Notes: generated by a model not told the origin, from the sequence alone. Counted from the first letter of the stretch, positions 43,414 to 53,090 are shown. The stretch: DNA of 64,000 bases from Phaeobacter sp. 11ANDIMAR09 (GCF_001294455.1 NZ_LIKT01000004.1:186001-250000), one strand, 5' to 3'. Numbers and translations are program-made.

Positions 43414-46308
43414 ATGCTTAGGAAAAAGACCAACGGGGTTGCGAGACGCCCCCAGCGGAGCTCGATCCTCAATAATGTCGCGGAAACATCCGTTGACCGC
43501 CGTGCATTCCTGCGTGGCTCTGGCCTGGCCATTGGCGGCCTGGCCGCCATCAGCGCCACGGGAGGCACCGTCACACAGGCGACGGCAGCAACAGCCGCCA
43601 ACGGGGCGGTTGAAACCATCAAATCAGTCTGCACCCATTGCTCTGTTGGCTGTACCGTGGTGGCCGAGGTTCAGGATGGTGTCTGGACCGGACAGGAGCC
43701 CGGATGGGACAGCCCCTTCAACCTTGGTGCCCATTGCGCCAAGGGGGCATCGGTGCGCGAACACGCGCATGGCGAGCGCCGCCTGAAATATCCGATGAAA
43801 AAGGAAGGCGGGGAATGGAAGCGCATCTCCTGGGAGCAGGCCATCGACGAGGTCGGCGGCCAGATGATGGATATCCGCGAAGAAAGCGGCCCCGACAGCG
43901 TCTATTGGCTGGGCTCGGCCAAGCATAACAACGAACAGGCCTATCTGTTCCGCAAATTCGCCGCCTATTGGGGGACCAATAACGTCGACCACCAGGCGCG
44001 GATCTGTCACTCTACCACTGTTGCGGGCGTTGCCAATACATGGGGCTACGGCGCCATGACAAACAGCTACAACGACATCCACAATTCCAAATCGATCTTT
44101 ATCATCGGCGGCAACCCAGCCGAGGCACATCCTGTCTCGCTGTTGCACCTTTTGAAGGCCAAGGAGCAGAACAATGCGCCGGTGATCGTCTGTGATCCGC
44201 GCTTTACCCGTACCGCAGCCCATGCCGACGAATATGTCCGCTTCCGTCCCGGCACTGATGTGGCGCTGGTTTGGGGCATCCTGTGGCATATTTTCGAGAA
44301 CGGTTGGGAAGACAAAGAGTTCATCCGCACCCGCGTCTGGGGGATGGAGCAGATCCGCGACGAGGTGAAAGCCTGGACCCCAGAAGAGGTTGAGCGTGTC
44401 ACCGGTGCACCGGGTGAGCAGCTGGAGCGCGTTGCGCGTACCCTGGCCAACAACCGTCCTGGCACCGTGATTTGGTGCATGGGCGGCACCCAGCACACCA
44501 CTGGCAACAACAACACCCGCGCCTATTGCATTCTGCAGCTGGCGCTGGGCAACATGGGCGCCTCTGGCGGCGGTACCAATATTTTCCGGGGCCACGACAA
44601 TGTTCAGGGCGCCACAGATCTGGGCGTGTTGTCGCATACGTTGCCGGGCTACTATGGCCTGTCAAAAGGCGCCTGGGCTCATTGGGCGCGCGTCTGGGAG
44701 GAAGACCCCGAGTGGCTTTCAGCTCAGTTTGATATGCTGACAGGGGCTGACGGCAAGGAAAAGAGCCTGCAGAACCTGAAGGGTATTCCAGTCAGCCGCT
44801 GGATTGATGGCATTCTTGAAGACAAAGACAATATCGATCAGCCCAACAATGTGCGCGCCATGGTTCTGTGGGGGCATGCGCCCAATTCGCAGACCCGGAT
44901 GACGGAAATGAAAACGGCAATGGAAAAGCTGGATATGTTGGTCGTCATTGACCCCTATCCAACAGTTTCTGCCGTGCTTCAGGATCGCACCGATGGCGTC
45001 TACCTGCTTCCGGCCTGTACCCAGTTTGAAACCCGTGGCTCTGTCACTGCGTCAAACCGGTCTTTTCAGTGGCGCGATCGCATTGTCGAGCCGCTGTTTG
45101 AGAGCCTGCCGGATGAGGTCATCATGGCCAAATTCGCCAATAAGTTTGGCTGGGGCGATCGCCTGTTCCGGAATATCGAGATGGAAGACGCCGAAACACC
45201 GGTTGTTGAAAGCATCACACGGGAGTTCAACAAGGGGCTCTGGACCATTGGCTATACCGGTCAAAGCCCGGAGCGGCTGAAACTGCATATGGCCAACCAG
45301 CACACCTTTGACCGCACCACGCTACGCGCAGTGGGCGGCCCGGCTGATGGCGATTACTACGGTCTGCCATGGCCCTGCTGGGGCACGGCCGAGATGAACC
45401 ATCCCGGCACGCCAAACCTCTATGATATGTCGAAGCCGGTTTCTGAGGGTGGTCTCACCTTCCGCGCCCGTTTTGGCGTTGAGCGGGATGGCGACAACCT
45501 GCTGGCCGAAGGCGTCTATAGCAAGAATTCGGAAATCCAGGACGGATACCCCGAGTTCACCATGCAGATGCTGATGGATCTCGGCTGGGACGGTGATCTG
45601 ACCGACGAAGAGCGCGCCTCAATCGAGGCCGTGGCCGGTCCAAAAACCAACTGGAAAACCGACCTGTCCGGCGGTATCCAACGGGTGGCGATCAAGCATG
45701 AATGTGCGCCCTTTGGTAATGCCAAGGCGCGTGCCGTTGTCTGGACCTTCCCGGATCCGGTGCCCATTCACCGCGAGCCGCTTTACACCAACCGCCGCGA
45801 TCTGGTTGAGGATTACCCAACCTATGAGGACCGTCAGGCCTATCGTTTGCCGACCCTCTATGCCTCAATCCAGAAGAACGATGTCTCCAAGGAGTATCCG
45901 ATCATCCTCACCTCCGGGCGACTGGTGGAATATGAGGGCGGCGGTGAAGAGACCCGTTCGAACCCCTGGCTGGCAGAATTGCAGCAGGACATGTTTGTCG
46001 AAATCAACACCCGCGACGCCAATAACCTGGGCGTGCGGGATGGCGAACAGTGCTGGGTCGAAGGCCCCGAGGGCGGCAAGGTCAAGGTTATGGCCATGGT
46101 CACCGAGCGGGTGGGCGCAGGGGTTGCCTTTATGCCCTTCCACTTTGGCGGTCATTTCCAGGGTAAGGACCTGCGGGACAAATATCCCGAAGGTGCAGAC
46201 CCCTATGTGCTGGGCGAAAGCGCCAACGTGGCCTTCACCTATGGCTATGACAGCGTCACCCAGATGCAAGAGAGCAAATGCACTCTTTGCAAAATCACTG
46301 CAGCATAA
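43414..46308 (+). CDS. fdhA: Formate dehydrogenase alpha subunit (molybdopterin, periplasmic, Cys-type)
   Basis: 964 residues from ATG 43414 (AAGGGAGG 5 nt upstream). A TAT signal (DRRAFLRGSGLAIGG) implies periplasmic location. A 4Fe-4S site is formed by Cys73, Cys76, Cys80 and Cys108 (VCTHCSVGC ... GAHCAKG). The molybdenum/tungsten ligand is Cys198 in QARICHSTTVAG, where Sec occurs in E. coli FdnG, so no selenium is needed. NTWGYGAMTN and WCMGGTQHTTGNNNTR belong to the bis-MGD domains. With FdhB and FdhC it forms a membrane-bound enzyme feeding formate electrons to quinone. Family size is about 960 residues, so it is complete. Confidence 0.95.
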   Translation: MLRKKTNGVARRPQRSSILNNVAETSVDRRAFLRGSGLAIGGLAAISATGGTVTQATAATAANGAVETIKSVCTHCSVGCTVVAEVQDGVWTGQEPGWDSPFNLGAHCAKGASVREHAHGERRLKYPMKKEGGEWKRISWEQAIDEVGGQMMDIREESGPDSVYWLGSAKHNNEQAYLFRKFAAYWGTNNVDHQARICHSTTVAGVANTWGYGAMTNSYNDIHNSKSIFIIGGNPAEAHPVSLLHLLKAKEQNNAPVIVCDPRFTRTAAHADEYVRFRPGTDVALVWGILWHIFENGWEDKEFIRTRVWGMEQIRDEVKAWTPEEVERVTGAPGEQLERVARTLANNRPGTVIWCMGGTQHTTGNNNTRAYCILQLALGNMGASGGGTNIFRGHDNVQGATDLGVLSHTLPGYYGLSKGAWAHWARVWEEDPEWLSAQFDMLTGADGKEKSLQNLKGIPVSRWIDGILEDKDNIDQPNNVRAMVLWGHAPNSQTRMTEMKTAMEKLDMLVVIDPYPTVSAVLQDRTDGVYLLPACTQFETRGSVTASNRSFQWRDRIVEPLFESLPDEVIMAKFANKFGWGDRLFRNIEMEDAETPVVESITREFNKGLWTIGYTGQSPERLKLHMANQHTFDRTTLRAVGGPADGDYYGLPWPCWGTAEMNHPGTPNLYDMSKPVSEGGLTFRARFGVERDGDNLLAEGVYSKNSEIQDGYPEFTMQMLMDLGWDGDLTDEERASIEAVAGPKTNWKTDLSGGIQRVAIKHECAPFGNAKARAVVWTFPDPVPIHREPLYTNRRDLVEDYPTYEDRQAYRLPTLYASIQKNDVSKEYPIILTSGRLVEYEGGGEETRSNPWLAELQQDMFVEINTRDANNLGVRDGEQCWVEGPEGGKVKVMAMVTERVGAGVAFMPFHFGGHFQGKDLRDKYPEGADPYVLGESANVAFTYGYDSVTQMQESKCTLCKITAA

Positions 46309-46320
46309 GGAGAGAGAGAC

Positions 46321-46914
46321 ATGGCAAGAGCAAAGTTCCTCTGCGACGCCGAACGCTGCATTGAATGCAATGCCTGCGTCACCGCCTGTAAAAACGAGCA
46401 CGAAGTGCCCTGGGGCATCAATCGCCGCCGGGTCGTCACTTTGAACGACGGCAAACCCGGTGAGCGCTCGCTCTCGGTGGCCTGTATGCATTGTTCCGAT
46501 GCGCCCTGCATGGCGGTCTGCCCGGTGGATTGTTTCTACCAGACAGCCGATGGCGTGGTGCTGCACTCCAAGGATCTGTGCATTGGCTGTGGCTATTGCT
46601 TTTACGCGTGCCCCTTTGGTGCGCCGCAGTATCCGCAGGCGGGCGCCTTTGGCAGCCGTGGCAAGATGGACAAATGCACCTTCTGTGCCGGTGGCCCCGA
46701 GGAGAACCACTCCAATGCGGAGTTCTCCAAATATGGCCGCAACCGGATCGCCGAAGGCAAGCTGCCAATCTGCGCCGAGATGTGCTCGACCAAGGCGCTG
46801 TTGGCTGGTGACGGCGATACGGTCTCGGAGATCTACCGGGAACGTATTGTGGCCCGTGGCTTTGGTTCCGGCGCTTGGGGCTGGGGCACAGCCTATGAGC
46901 AAAAGGGCGGCTAA
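46321..46914 (+). CDS. Formate dehydrogenase beta subunit (four 4Fe-4S clusters, FDH3 type)
   Basis: 197 residues. Cysteine motifs CIECNACVTACKNEHE, CMHCSDAPCMAVCPVDC and CIGCGYCFYACPFGAP plus CTFC and a distal CAEMC provide ligands for four 4Fe-4S clusters, forming the wire between FdhA and the membrane cytochrome. There is no signal, as expected for export together with FdhA through the TAT system. The AGGAGAGAG site lies 12 bp after the fdhA stop, so expression is tightly coupled. It is shorter than FdnH-type subunits because the C-terminal membrane anchor is missing. Confidence 0.93.
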   Translation: MARAKFLCDAERCIECNACVTACKNEHEVPWGINRRRVVTLNDGKPGERSLSVACMHCSDAPCMAVCPVDCFYQTADGVVLHSKDLCIGCGYCFYACPFGAPQYPQAGAFGSRGKMDKCTFCAGGPEENHSNAEFSKYGRNRIAEGKLPICAEMCSTKALLAGDGDTVSEIYRERIVARGFGSGAWGWGTAYEQKGG

Positions 46915-47013
46915 GCGTCCTTTGACCTCACTATGATACGGGGGCGGCCTGCGCGAAGTGGGCCGTCCACGGTCTGCTATTTTCTATCCATGACCTGCAA
47001 AGGAGTCTGGCCC

Positions 47014-48243
47014 ATGCTGCGCCTGGCATTTCTCTTTTCCCTTCAGCTGATGCTGTGTTTTTCCCTGCTGCCAGGTCTGGCATTGGCACAGGAGGCTGAG
47101 GTCGGGGCGACGGTGGATCGCAGCGCAACAGGGGGGGCGCAGACCCTGGATGATATCTTGGCGCGGCAACAGCAGCAAAAACTGGATGAGCGTTTTCGCC
47201 AGGACAACACCGGCAACCCGGATGCCGCCGCCGGGATGAGCGAACAGCTCGGCACCCTGGGTGGGGTCTCGGACCCTGAGCTTTGGCGGCAGCTGCGCTA
47301 TGATACTGCTCAGGTCACGGTGTCCAGCGGTGGCGATGTGGGCAAGGTGCTGGTGCAGGATGGCGGCATGCGTTGGCTCGAATTTCGCGCAGGCCCTCTG
47401 CGCCACTATGGCGGTTGGCTGCTGCTCGGCACCATCGGGGCGCTGGTGGTCTTCTTTGTGTTGCGCGGCAGGATCAAGATTGACGGCGAAAAAACGGGCC
47501 GCACTGTGACCCGGTTCAAAAGGGTTGAACGCTTTGGTCATTGGCTGCTGGCGGGGTCTTTTATCATCCTCGGTATCACCGGCATCCTGTCTCTGTTTGG
47601 GCGGCTGGTTATTGCGCCTTACCTGGGCAAGGTGCCCAATGCGGTTCTGCTGGACCTAAGCAAATGGCTGCACAACGTGGTGGCCTGGGGGTTCATCGTT
47701 GGATTGGTGATGATCTTTGTGATGTGGGCAGTGCATAACATTCCCAACCGCACCGATCTGACCTGGCTGCGCCAATTTGGCGGCATCATTGGCTCGGCGC
47801 ATCCGCCTGCCAAGAAATTCAACGCCGGACAAAAACTGATCTTCTGGTCGGTGGTGGTGTTTGGCACCTCGATCTCGCTGTCCGGGGTGTCCCTGTTGTT
47901 CCCCTACGAGCTGCCGCTCTTTGCCAAGACCTTTGGCTTTTTGAACACGACAGGCCTGTCTGAACTCTTGGGCCTTGGCCAGCTGCCCGTTGCGCTGGCG
48001 CCGCAGGAGGAAATGCAGCTGGCGCAGGCGTGGCATGCCATTTTGGCCTTTGTGCTGATGGCGATCATCATTGCCCATATCTACATCGGCTCGGTTGGCA
48101 TGGAGGGTGCCTATGATGCCATGGGGTCAGGTGAGGTGGATGAGGCCTGGGCCAAGCAACACCATTCGATCTGGCTGGAAGAGATGCAGGGGCAGCAGGC
48201 ACAAAGCGGCAAGGACAAGGGAGCTGTCTCTCCGGCAGAGTAG
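47014..48243 (+). CDS. Formate dehydrogenase gamma subunit, cytochrome b
   Basis: 409 residues from ATG 47014, chosen because AAGGAG (46999-47004) lies 8-9 nt upstream and the protein then starts with a Sec-like signal (MLRLAFLFSLQLMLCFSLLP). A periplasmic segment of about 120 residues precedes the membrane part, a common extension in this subgroup. The membrane part has helices around YGGWLLLGTIGALVVFFVL, FGHWLLAGSFIILGITGIL, WLHNVVAWGFIVGLVMIF, FWSVVVFGTSISLSG and WHAILAFVLMAIIIAHIYIG. Histidines in FGHW, WLHN, WHA and AHIY can ligate two b haems. It reduces quinone with electrons from FdhB. Confidence 0.92.
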   Translation: MLRLAFLFSLQLMLCFSLLPGLALAQEAEVGATVDRSATGGAQTLDDILARQQQQKLDERFRQDNTGNPDAAAGMSEQLGTLGGVSDPELWRQLRYDTAQVTVSSGGDVGKVLVQDGGMRWLEFRAGPLRHYGGWLLLGTIGALVVFFVLRGRIKIDGEKTGRTVTRFKRVERFGHWLLAGSFIILGITGILSLFGRLVIAPYLGKVPNAVLLDLSKWLHNVVAWGFIVGLVMIFVMWAVHNIPNRTDLTWLRQFGGIIGSAHPPAKKFNAGQKLIFWSVVVFGTSISLSGVSLLFPYELPLFAKTFGFLNTTGLSELLGLGQLPVALAPQEEMQLAQAWHAILAFVLMAIIIAHIYIGSVGMEGAYDAMGSGEVDEAWAKQHHSIWLEEMQGQQAQSGKDKGAVSPAE

Positions 48244-48306
48244 ATGAGGGAGGCCGTAAGGTTTGATTTTTGCAGCTAAAGGCGTAAGGCTCGGGGAGGC
48301 ATGGGG

Positions 48307-49683
48307 ATGAGAGACGGGATGGTGACGGCAATGCGTCCGGCTGACAGCACGCGCGACGAATATGGCGAAAGCCTGGCCGGGGCCTCGATCCTGGTGATTG
48401 ATGACGAGCCGGGCATGCGCAACTTCCTCACCAAAATCCTGGAGCCGCGTTGCAAGCGGGTGGAGCAGGCGGCCTCGGCTGCGGCGGCCTCGACCATTCT
48501 GGATCAGGCCCATTTTGATCTGATCATTCTGGACAATGTAATGCCGGGTAAGACGGGCCTGGAATGGGTGCAGGAACAGCGCCGGGTGGGGCTGTTTGCG
48601 GATACCATTCTGGTCACCGCCTATGCCGATCTGGAAACGGCAATTCTGGCGCTGCGGGCCGGGGTGGCGGATTTTGTGCTGAAGCCCTTTCGGGCCAATC
48701 AGATCCTCAATTCGGTGGCGCGGGCCTTGGATCGCAAATATCTGCGGCGGGAAAATTATCTGCTAAAGCATGAGCTGTCTGCCGAGGGCAACGCCGCGCG
48801 TGGGCGGCTGCTGGGCAAATCCGCAGCGATCAGCCAGGCGCGCGATATGCTGCATCGCCTTGCGCCGCTGCCAACGCCAGTTTTGTTCACCGGCGCCAGC
48901 GGCACCGGCAAAGAAATTGCGGCCCGTACCCTGCATTCGCTGTCGGAGCGGGCGGAGAAACCTTTTGTGGCGGTGAACTGTGCGGCCATCGCGCCGGACC
49001 GTATAGCGCATGAGCTTTTTGGCCTGATTGACGATCAAAACCGGCGCAAGGACGGATTGTTCCTGCATGCCGATGGCGGCACTCTGTTTCTGGACGAGGT
49101 GGCGCAGATGCCGGATCAGGTCCAGGCGGCGCTGCTCCGGGTGCTGGAGGATCAGCGGGTGCGGCCCGTGGGGGCGGAACGGGACATCCCGCTGAACCTG
49201 CGGTTCCTGTTTGCCACCAATGCGGATCTGGAACAGGCGGTGGCCGAGGGCCGGTTTCGCGCTGATCTCTATCATCGGATCAATGTGGTTGAGATCAAGA
49301 TGCCGCCCTTGAAAGACCGGGTGGAAGATATTGTCGAACTGGCGGCCCTGTTTATGGAGCAGTTTGCCAGCAGTCTTGGGATGGCGGCGTTGGAGCTGAA
49401 CGAGGAGACGCTGCTGAAATTCTCACGCTATGACTGGCCGGGGAATGTGCGGGAGCTGCGCAATTTGATCGAACGCTCGGTGATCCTGGGGGAGTTCCCT
49501 GAGGAGTTCGCCGGCAAGGGGGGGATCACGGGGATGGCAGCGGTGGAATCCCTGGATCTGGTCACCCAGCGCCATATCATGCATGTGCTGGACGCCTGCG
49601 ACGGCAACCGGGCAGAGGCCGCGCGGCGTTTGGGCGTGTCGCGCAAAACCGTTGATCGCAAATGTTCCAGCTGGGACGTGTGA
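48307..49683 (+). CDS. NtrC-type response regulator lacking the sigma-54 GAFTGA loop
   Basis: 458 residues; ATG 48307 is preferred because GGGGAGG at 48293-48299 is 7 nt upstream. The receiver domain has the acidic pair VIDDEPG, phospho-acceptor Asp76 in LIILDNVMPG and the lysine in FVLKPF. The AAA+ domain has Walker A TGASGTGKE, Walker B GTLFLDEV and FRADLYHRINV. Between ELFGLIDDQ and GLFLHADGG the sigma-54-contacting GAFTGA loop is absent. A Fis-type helix-turn-helix (DGNRAEAARRLGVSRKTVDRK) ends it. It probably activates through sigma-70, as Rhodobacter NtrC does. It lies 63 bp after the fdh gamma gene and should regulate it. Confidence 0.93.
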   Translation: MRDGMVTAMRPADSTRDEYGESLAGASILVIDDEPGMRNFLTKILEPRCKRVEQAASAAAASTILDQAHFDLIILDNVMPGKTGLEWVQEQRRVGLFADTILVTAYADLETAILALRAGVADFVLKPFRANQILNSVARALDRKYLRRENYLLKHELSAEGNAARGRLLGKSAAISQARDMLHRLAPLPTPVLFTGASGTGKEIAARTLHSLSERAEKPFVAVNCAAIAPDRIAHELFGLIDDQNRRKDGLFLHADGGTLFLDEVAQMPDQVQAALLRVLEDQRVRPVGAERDIPLNLRFLFATNADLEQAVAEGRFRADLYHRINVVEIKMPPLKDRVEDIVELAALFMEQFASSLGMAALELNEETLLKFSRYDWPGNVRELRNLIERSVILGEFPEEFAGKGGITGMAAVESLDLVTQRHIMHVLDACDGNRAEAARRLGVSRKTVDRKCSSWDV

Positions 49684-49736
49684 TCCCAGCCGGAGATGTT
49701 CGTCTCTTCCAGAGAAAGGCAGCTCTCCCGCGCCCA

Positions 49737-49767
49737 GGCCCTGCGCTGGCGGGGCCAGCGCAGGGCC
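49737..49767. terminator. 14-bp perfect hairpin between convergent regulator and kinase genes
   Basis: GGCCCTGCGCTGGC (49737-49750), loop GGG, GCCAGCGCAGGGCC (49754-49767), with a weaker outer pairing of CCCAGGCC and GGCCTTGGG. No T-run, but placed midway between two converging 3' ends. A bidirectional terminator is likely. Confidence 0.5.
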
Positions 49768-49863
49768 AATGGCCTTGGGCCGGGCGCCGTGCTGCGCACA
49801 GCGCGGGTGTGTCTGCAGCTTAGGGTCTGCGGATAAGGATTGAGAGGCTGCGCAAGAGGACAG

Positions 49864-51861
49864 TTACTGTGCCGCCGTCGTGGCTGCCTGCTCAGACTGC
49901 TCTTCTGCGCAAGGCAGCCAGATAGAGAAGGCAGCTCCGCCGGATTTGCGGTTGCGTACCGAGATTATGCCACCGGCGCGCTGGATCAGGGTCTGGCTGA
50001 TTGACAGGCCCAGGCCCGTGCCTTCGCCCAGTTTAGTGGTATAGAAGGGATTGAATACTGCCGAGAGCTTGTCCTCTTCGATGCCGCAGCCGCTGTCGGC
50101 AACTGTGAGCAGGGCGCCGCGGCGCCCATCCCGGTCTGCAGCCTCCAGTGACAAGAGCAGGGTCCCGGCGCCCTGCATAGCCTGGGTCGCATTGAGGATG
50201 AGGTTGATCACCACCTGTTGCAGTTCGCCGGGGTCAATACGCACAGGCGGCACCGGCTGGCTCCCCAGATCAAAGCGCTTGTCGACCCGGATTTCCTGCT
50301 GCGAGATCACGTGATCCACCAGGACCAGGCAGTCACTGACCAGGGGCGCCAGATAGAGGCTTTCCTCAAAGGTGCCAAATTCTGAGGGGCGGGCAAATTG
50401 CAGCAGCTTGCCAACGATGGCACCAATGCGCATGACCTGGTTGTCGATAAGGTCCAGCTCGGTCTCGACCTGCTGCGTCGCTGGCCCGAGGGCCATGCGC
50501 ATGACATCCACATTGCCCTGGATCACCGCCACCGGGTTGTTGATCTCATGTGCCACCCCGGCGGTGATCTCGCCAATCGAGGCGAGCTTTTCGCTCATCA
50601 CCAACTGTTTGAAGGTCTCTTCCAGTTTCAGATTGGCGGCGCGCAGTTCGACAGTGCGCTGATCCACACGTTCATTGAGCTCTCCGGCCCAGTCGCGCAG
50701 CCGCTGGTCGCGCTCCTGAATCTGGTCCAGCAGGCTGTCCAGGTGCCCGGCCACCTGGCCGATCTCATCCTGCCGCCGGGTGGTGCCATTGCGGGCGGTC
50801 AGATCACCGCGTTCGACCCGCTTCATGGTGAGGCTCATCCGTTCCAGCGGTGAAAAGATCCCTTTGGCCAGCCAGAGAAAAAGCGGTGCCGAAAGCACTA
50901 CAACGGTCAGGAAAACCGCAACGATTGTCCAATAGGCCTCGCGCTTGGCAGCGCTGTAGGGGGCTTCGAGGAAGCCGACATAAAGCATGCCAACACGGGC
51001 ACCAAAACTGTCGGTCAGGGGCAGATAGCCCGAGATATACCAGTCATTGACCACAAAGGCGCGGTCCAGCCAGGTCAGCCCCTCCTTGAGCACCTGATTG
51101 CGCACCACTGCGGAGACCCGGGTGCCAAGGGCGCGCACCTCCTCAAAGAGGCGTACATTGGTGGAGATACGGGTATCTTCCAAAAACAGGGTGGCGGTGC
51201 CCTGGCGGTTTTGTTCGGCAGGCCCGCCGAGGTAGACCAAGGCGTTCAGGGTGTCGATGAAATCCAGATTGCGGTTGAGCAGGCGCCCCCCGCGCAGCAC
51301 CCCGTGATGGCCGAGGGTGACAACAGGGGCGGCAGTGTGCAGAACCATACCGCGATCTTCGACCTGCCGCGATGTTGGTGCGGCGGCCTCTGTTTCGATC
51401 AGGGGAATACGGGCTTGGTCCACCAGATGCGGCGCAGCTATGGCCAGATCATTGGCCGTGAAGATATCAATCTGCGAGTCCCGTTGGCCTTGGGTTGCGG
51501 CCTGAATGACCGGCCATCTGCCCAGAGGAGAGGCGAGGTCAGCCGGGGTAAGATACTCCAGAAAATCAAGCTGCAGCGCGCCGCGCAGGGCCTGAAGATG
51601 GGCCTGAACCTCGGCAGGCCCCTTGTTGAGAGCCTGTTGAAACTCAGTGGAATTGGCGATGCTGCGCAGCCGCTCGGCGCTGCCGGTCTGCAAATGGCCC
51701 AGGTATTGCTCGGCAATGCGCAGGTCACTTTCGACCTTGGCGATCAGCACCGCGTCGTAATCCGCGTTCCAACGCGCCATCGCCAAGGTCAGGAGCAAAG
51801 GCATCAGGAAGGACAGCGGCAAAAGGGCCAGCAGAAGCAGCCTGAGACGGACGGATTTCAA
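49864..51861 (-). CDS. Membrane sensor histidine kinase (Cache-HAMP-HisKA-HATPase)
   Basis: 665 residues. An N-terminal helix (LRLLLLALLPLSFLMPLLLTLAM) and a second near 340 (WTIVAVFLTVVVLSAPLFLWLA) enclose a ~290-residue periplasmic Cache-like sensor domain. HAMP, a coiled coil and the HisKA box with phospho-histidine in ITAGVAHEINNPVAVIQGN follow. The ATPase domain shows INLILNATQAMQ (N box), VADSGCGIEEDKL (G1) and GEGTGLGLSISQTL (G2). It converges on the response regulator gene and is the obvious partner. The signal sensed is presumably formate or another small carboxylate; that is inference. Confidence 0.92.
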   Translation of the reverse strand: MKSVRLRLLLLALLPLSFLMPLLLTLAMARWNADYDAVLIAKVESDLRIAEQYLGHLQTGSAERLRSIANSTEFQQALNKGPAEVQAHLQALRGALQLDFLEYLTPADLASPLGRWPVIQAATQGQRDSQIDIFTANDLAIAAPHLVDQARIPLIETEAAAPTSRQVEDRGMVLHTAAPVVTLGHHGVLRGGRLLNRNLDFIDTLNALVYLGGPAEQNRQGTATLFLEDTRISTNVRLFEEVRALGTRVSAVVRNQVLKEGLTWLDRAFVVNDWYISGYLPLTDSFGARVGMLYVGFLEAPYSAAKREAYWTIVAVFLTVVVLSAPLFLWLAKGIFSPLERMSLTMKRVERGDLTARNGTTRRQDEIGQVAGHLDSLLDQIQERDQRLRDWAGELNERVDQRTVELRAANLKLEETFKQLVMSEKLASIGEITAGVAHEINNPVAVIQGNVDVMRMALGPATQQVETELDLIDNQVMRIGAIVGKLLQFARPSEFGTFEESLYLAPLVSDCLVLVDHVISQQEIRVDKRFDLGSQPVPPVRIDPGELQQVVINLILNATQAMQGAGTLLLSLEAADRDGRRGALLTVADSGCGIEEDKLSAVFNPFYTTKLGEGTGLGLSISQTLIQRAGGIISVRNRKSGGAAFSIWLPCAEEQSEQAATTAAQ

Positions 51862-52006
51862 TGGCTTTCCCCCTTGGCTTTCTCAGGGCAAGCGCCCCGG
51901 GCAGCCCGTGCTGTTTGCCTCCTGCAAGGATGCCATTTTCAGGCCTGGCAAAGCAAGCAAAAGCCGGGCGCAGGGGCCGGGCTGCCAGAACCCCGGGCTT
52001 GGCTGG

Positions 52007-53044
52007 CTAGACCGCCTGGGCCAGGGGCTGAGGCTGCGTCTTGGTGATCAGGCGACCCATATGACGGCCGGTGTCCAGCATCCGATTGGAAAAGCCCCAT
52101 TCATTGTCGTACCAGCTCACCACTCGGACCAATCCGTCAGCGGTCACAGAGGTCTGTGCGGCAGCAAAACAGGAGGAATGGGGGTCATGATTAAAATCCA
52201 CCGAGACCATCGGATCCGGCTCATAGGACAGAACGCCTTTGAGTGGCCCTTCTGCTGCGGCTTGAACGGCAGCATTGATGGCCTCCACCGTCGCTGGGCG
52301 TTCTGGTACAAAGCTCAGATCCACCACCGAGACATTGGGGGTCGGTACCCGAATTGCGGAGCCTTCCAGGCGGTTCTTGAGCTGTGGCAGGACTTCGGAA
52401 ATGGCGCGGGCCGCTCCGGTAGAGGTGGGCACCATGGACAGGGCTGCTGCACGCCCACGATAAAGGTCGCTGTGGGGGCTGTCATGGGTGGGCTGGTCGC
52501 CGGTATAGGCATGGATCGTGGTCATATAGCCGGTGCGAATGCCACAGGTCTGATCCAGCACCTGGGCCAGCGGGGCCAGGCAGTTGGTTGTACAAGAGGC
52601 ATTGGAGACAATCAGGTCATCACAGGTTAGCGCCTGATGGTTGACGCCGTAAACCACGGTCCGATCCATCTCTTTGCCGGGTGCAGAGATCAGAACGCGT
52701 TTGGAGCCATTTCCCAGATGCGCCGATGCGGCACTGCGGCTGGTGAAATGGCCGGTGCACTCAAAGGCGATGTCCACATCCGCCCAGGGCAGGTCTTTGG
52801 GGTCGCGCATGGCTGTCAGGCGAATGTCTTTCCCATCGACCACCAGGTGATCGGGTCCATGGGCGACCTTGGATTTCAGGCGCCCATGAACGGAATCATA
52901 CTTCAACAAATGCGCCAGTGTCGCAGGTGGCGCCAGGTCATTGATGGCCACCACCTGGATGTCCTGGTCCTGGCTTTCCAAAAGGGCGCGCATCACGCCG
53001 CGCCCGATGCGGCCAAATCCATTGATTGCGATTTTCAGGGTCAT
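52007..53044 (-). CDS. gap: Glyceraldehyde-3-phosphate dehydrogenase
   Basis: 345 residues, type I. NAD-binding start KIAINGFGRIGRGVMRALLE, catalytic cysteine in SNASCTTNCLAPL and the conserved histidine in MTTIHAYTGDQ; VPTPNVSVVDLSF and SWYDNEWGFSNRM complete the signature. Some residues (for example SAPGKEMDRTVVYGVNH) differ from housekeeping forms, so it may be a second copy. The divergent LacI-type regulator and two operator palindromes in the 164-bp gap suggest that this copy is sugar-regulated. It could work in glycolysis or gluconeogenesis. Confidence 0.93.
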   Translation of the reverse strand: MTLKIAINGFGRIGRGVMRALLESQDQDIQVVAINDLAPPATLAHLLKYDSVHGRLKSKVAHGPDHLVVDGKDIRLTAMRDPKDLPWADVDIAFECTGHFTSRSAASAHLGNGSKRVLISAPGKEMDRTVVYGVNHQALTCDDLIVSNASCTTNCLAPLAQVLDQTCGIRTGYMTTIHAYTGDQPTHDSPHSDLYRGRAAALSMVPTSTGAARAISEVLPQLKNRLEGSAIRVPTPNVSVVDLSFVPERPATVEAINAAVQAAAEGPLKGVLSYEPDPMVSVDFNHDPHSSCFAAAQTSVTADGLVRVVSWYDNEWGFSNRMLDTGRHMGRLITKTQPQPLAQAV

Positions 53045-53090
53045 GATAAGCTCCGATGCGGGGGTGCGGCTCTAAGAGGGGATTTTGAGA

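Noticed and set aside
44005-44007. Possible selenocysteine at the FdhA active site
   Set aside because: The codon is TGT (Cys), so the enzyme is the cysteine form and no SECIS element is expected.
45698-46444. 248-codon plus-strand frame inside fdhA and fdhB
   Set aside because: It runs across the real fdhA/fdhB boundary in another frame and is full of Arg, Ser and Pro; no domain.
46933-47013. Longer start for the formate dehydrogenase gamma subunit at 46933 or 46990
   Set aside because: AAGGAG upstream of ATG 47014 and the signal peptide directly after it favour the shorter form.
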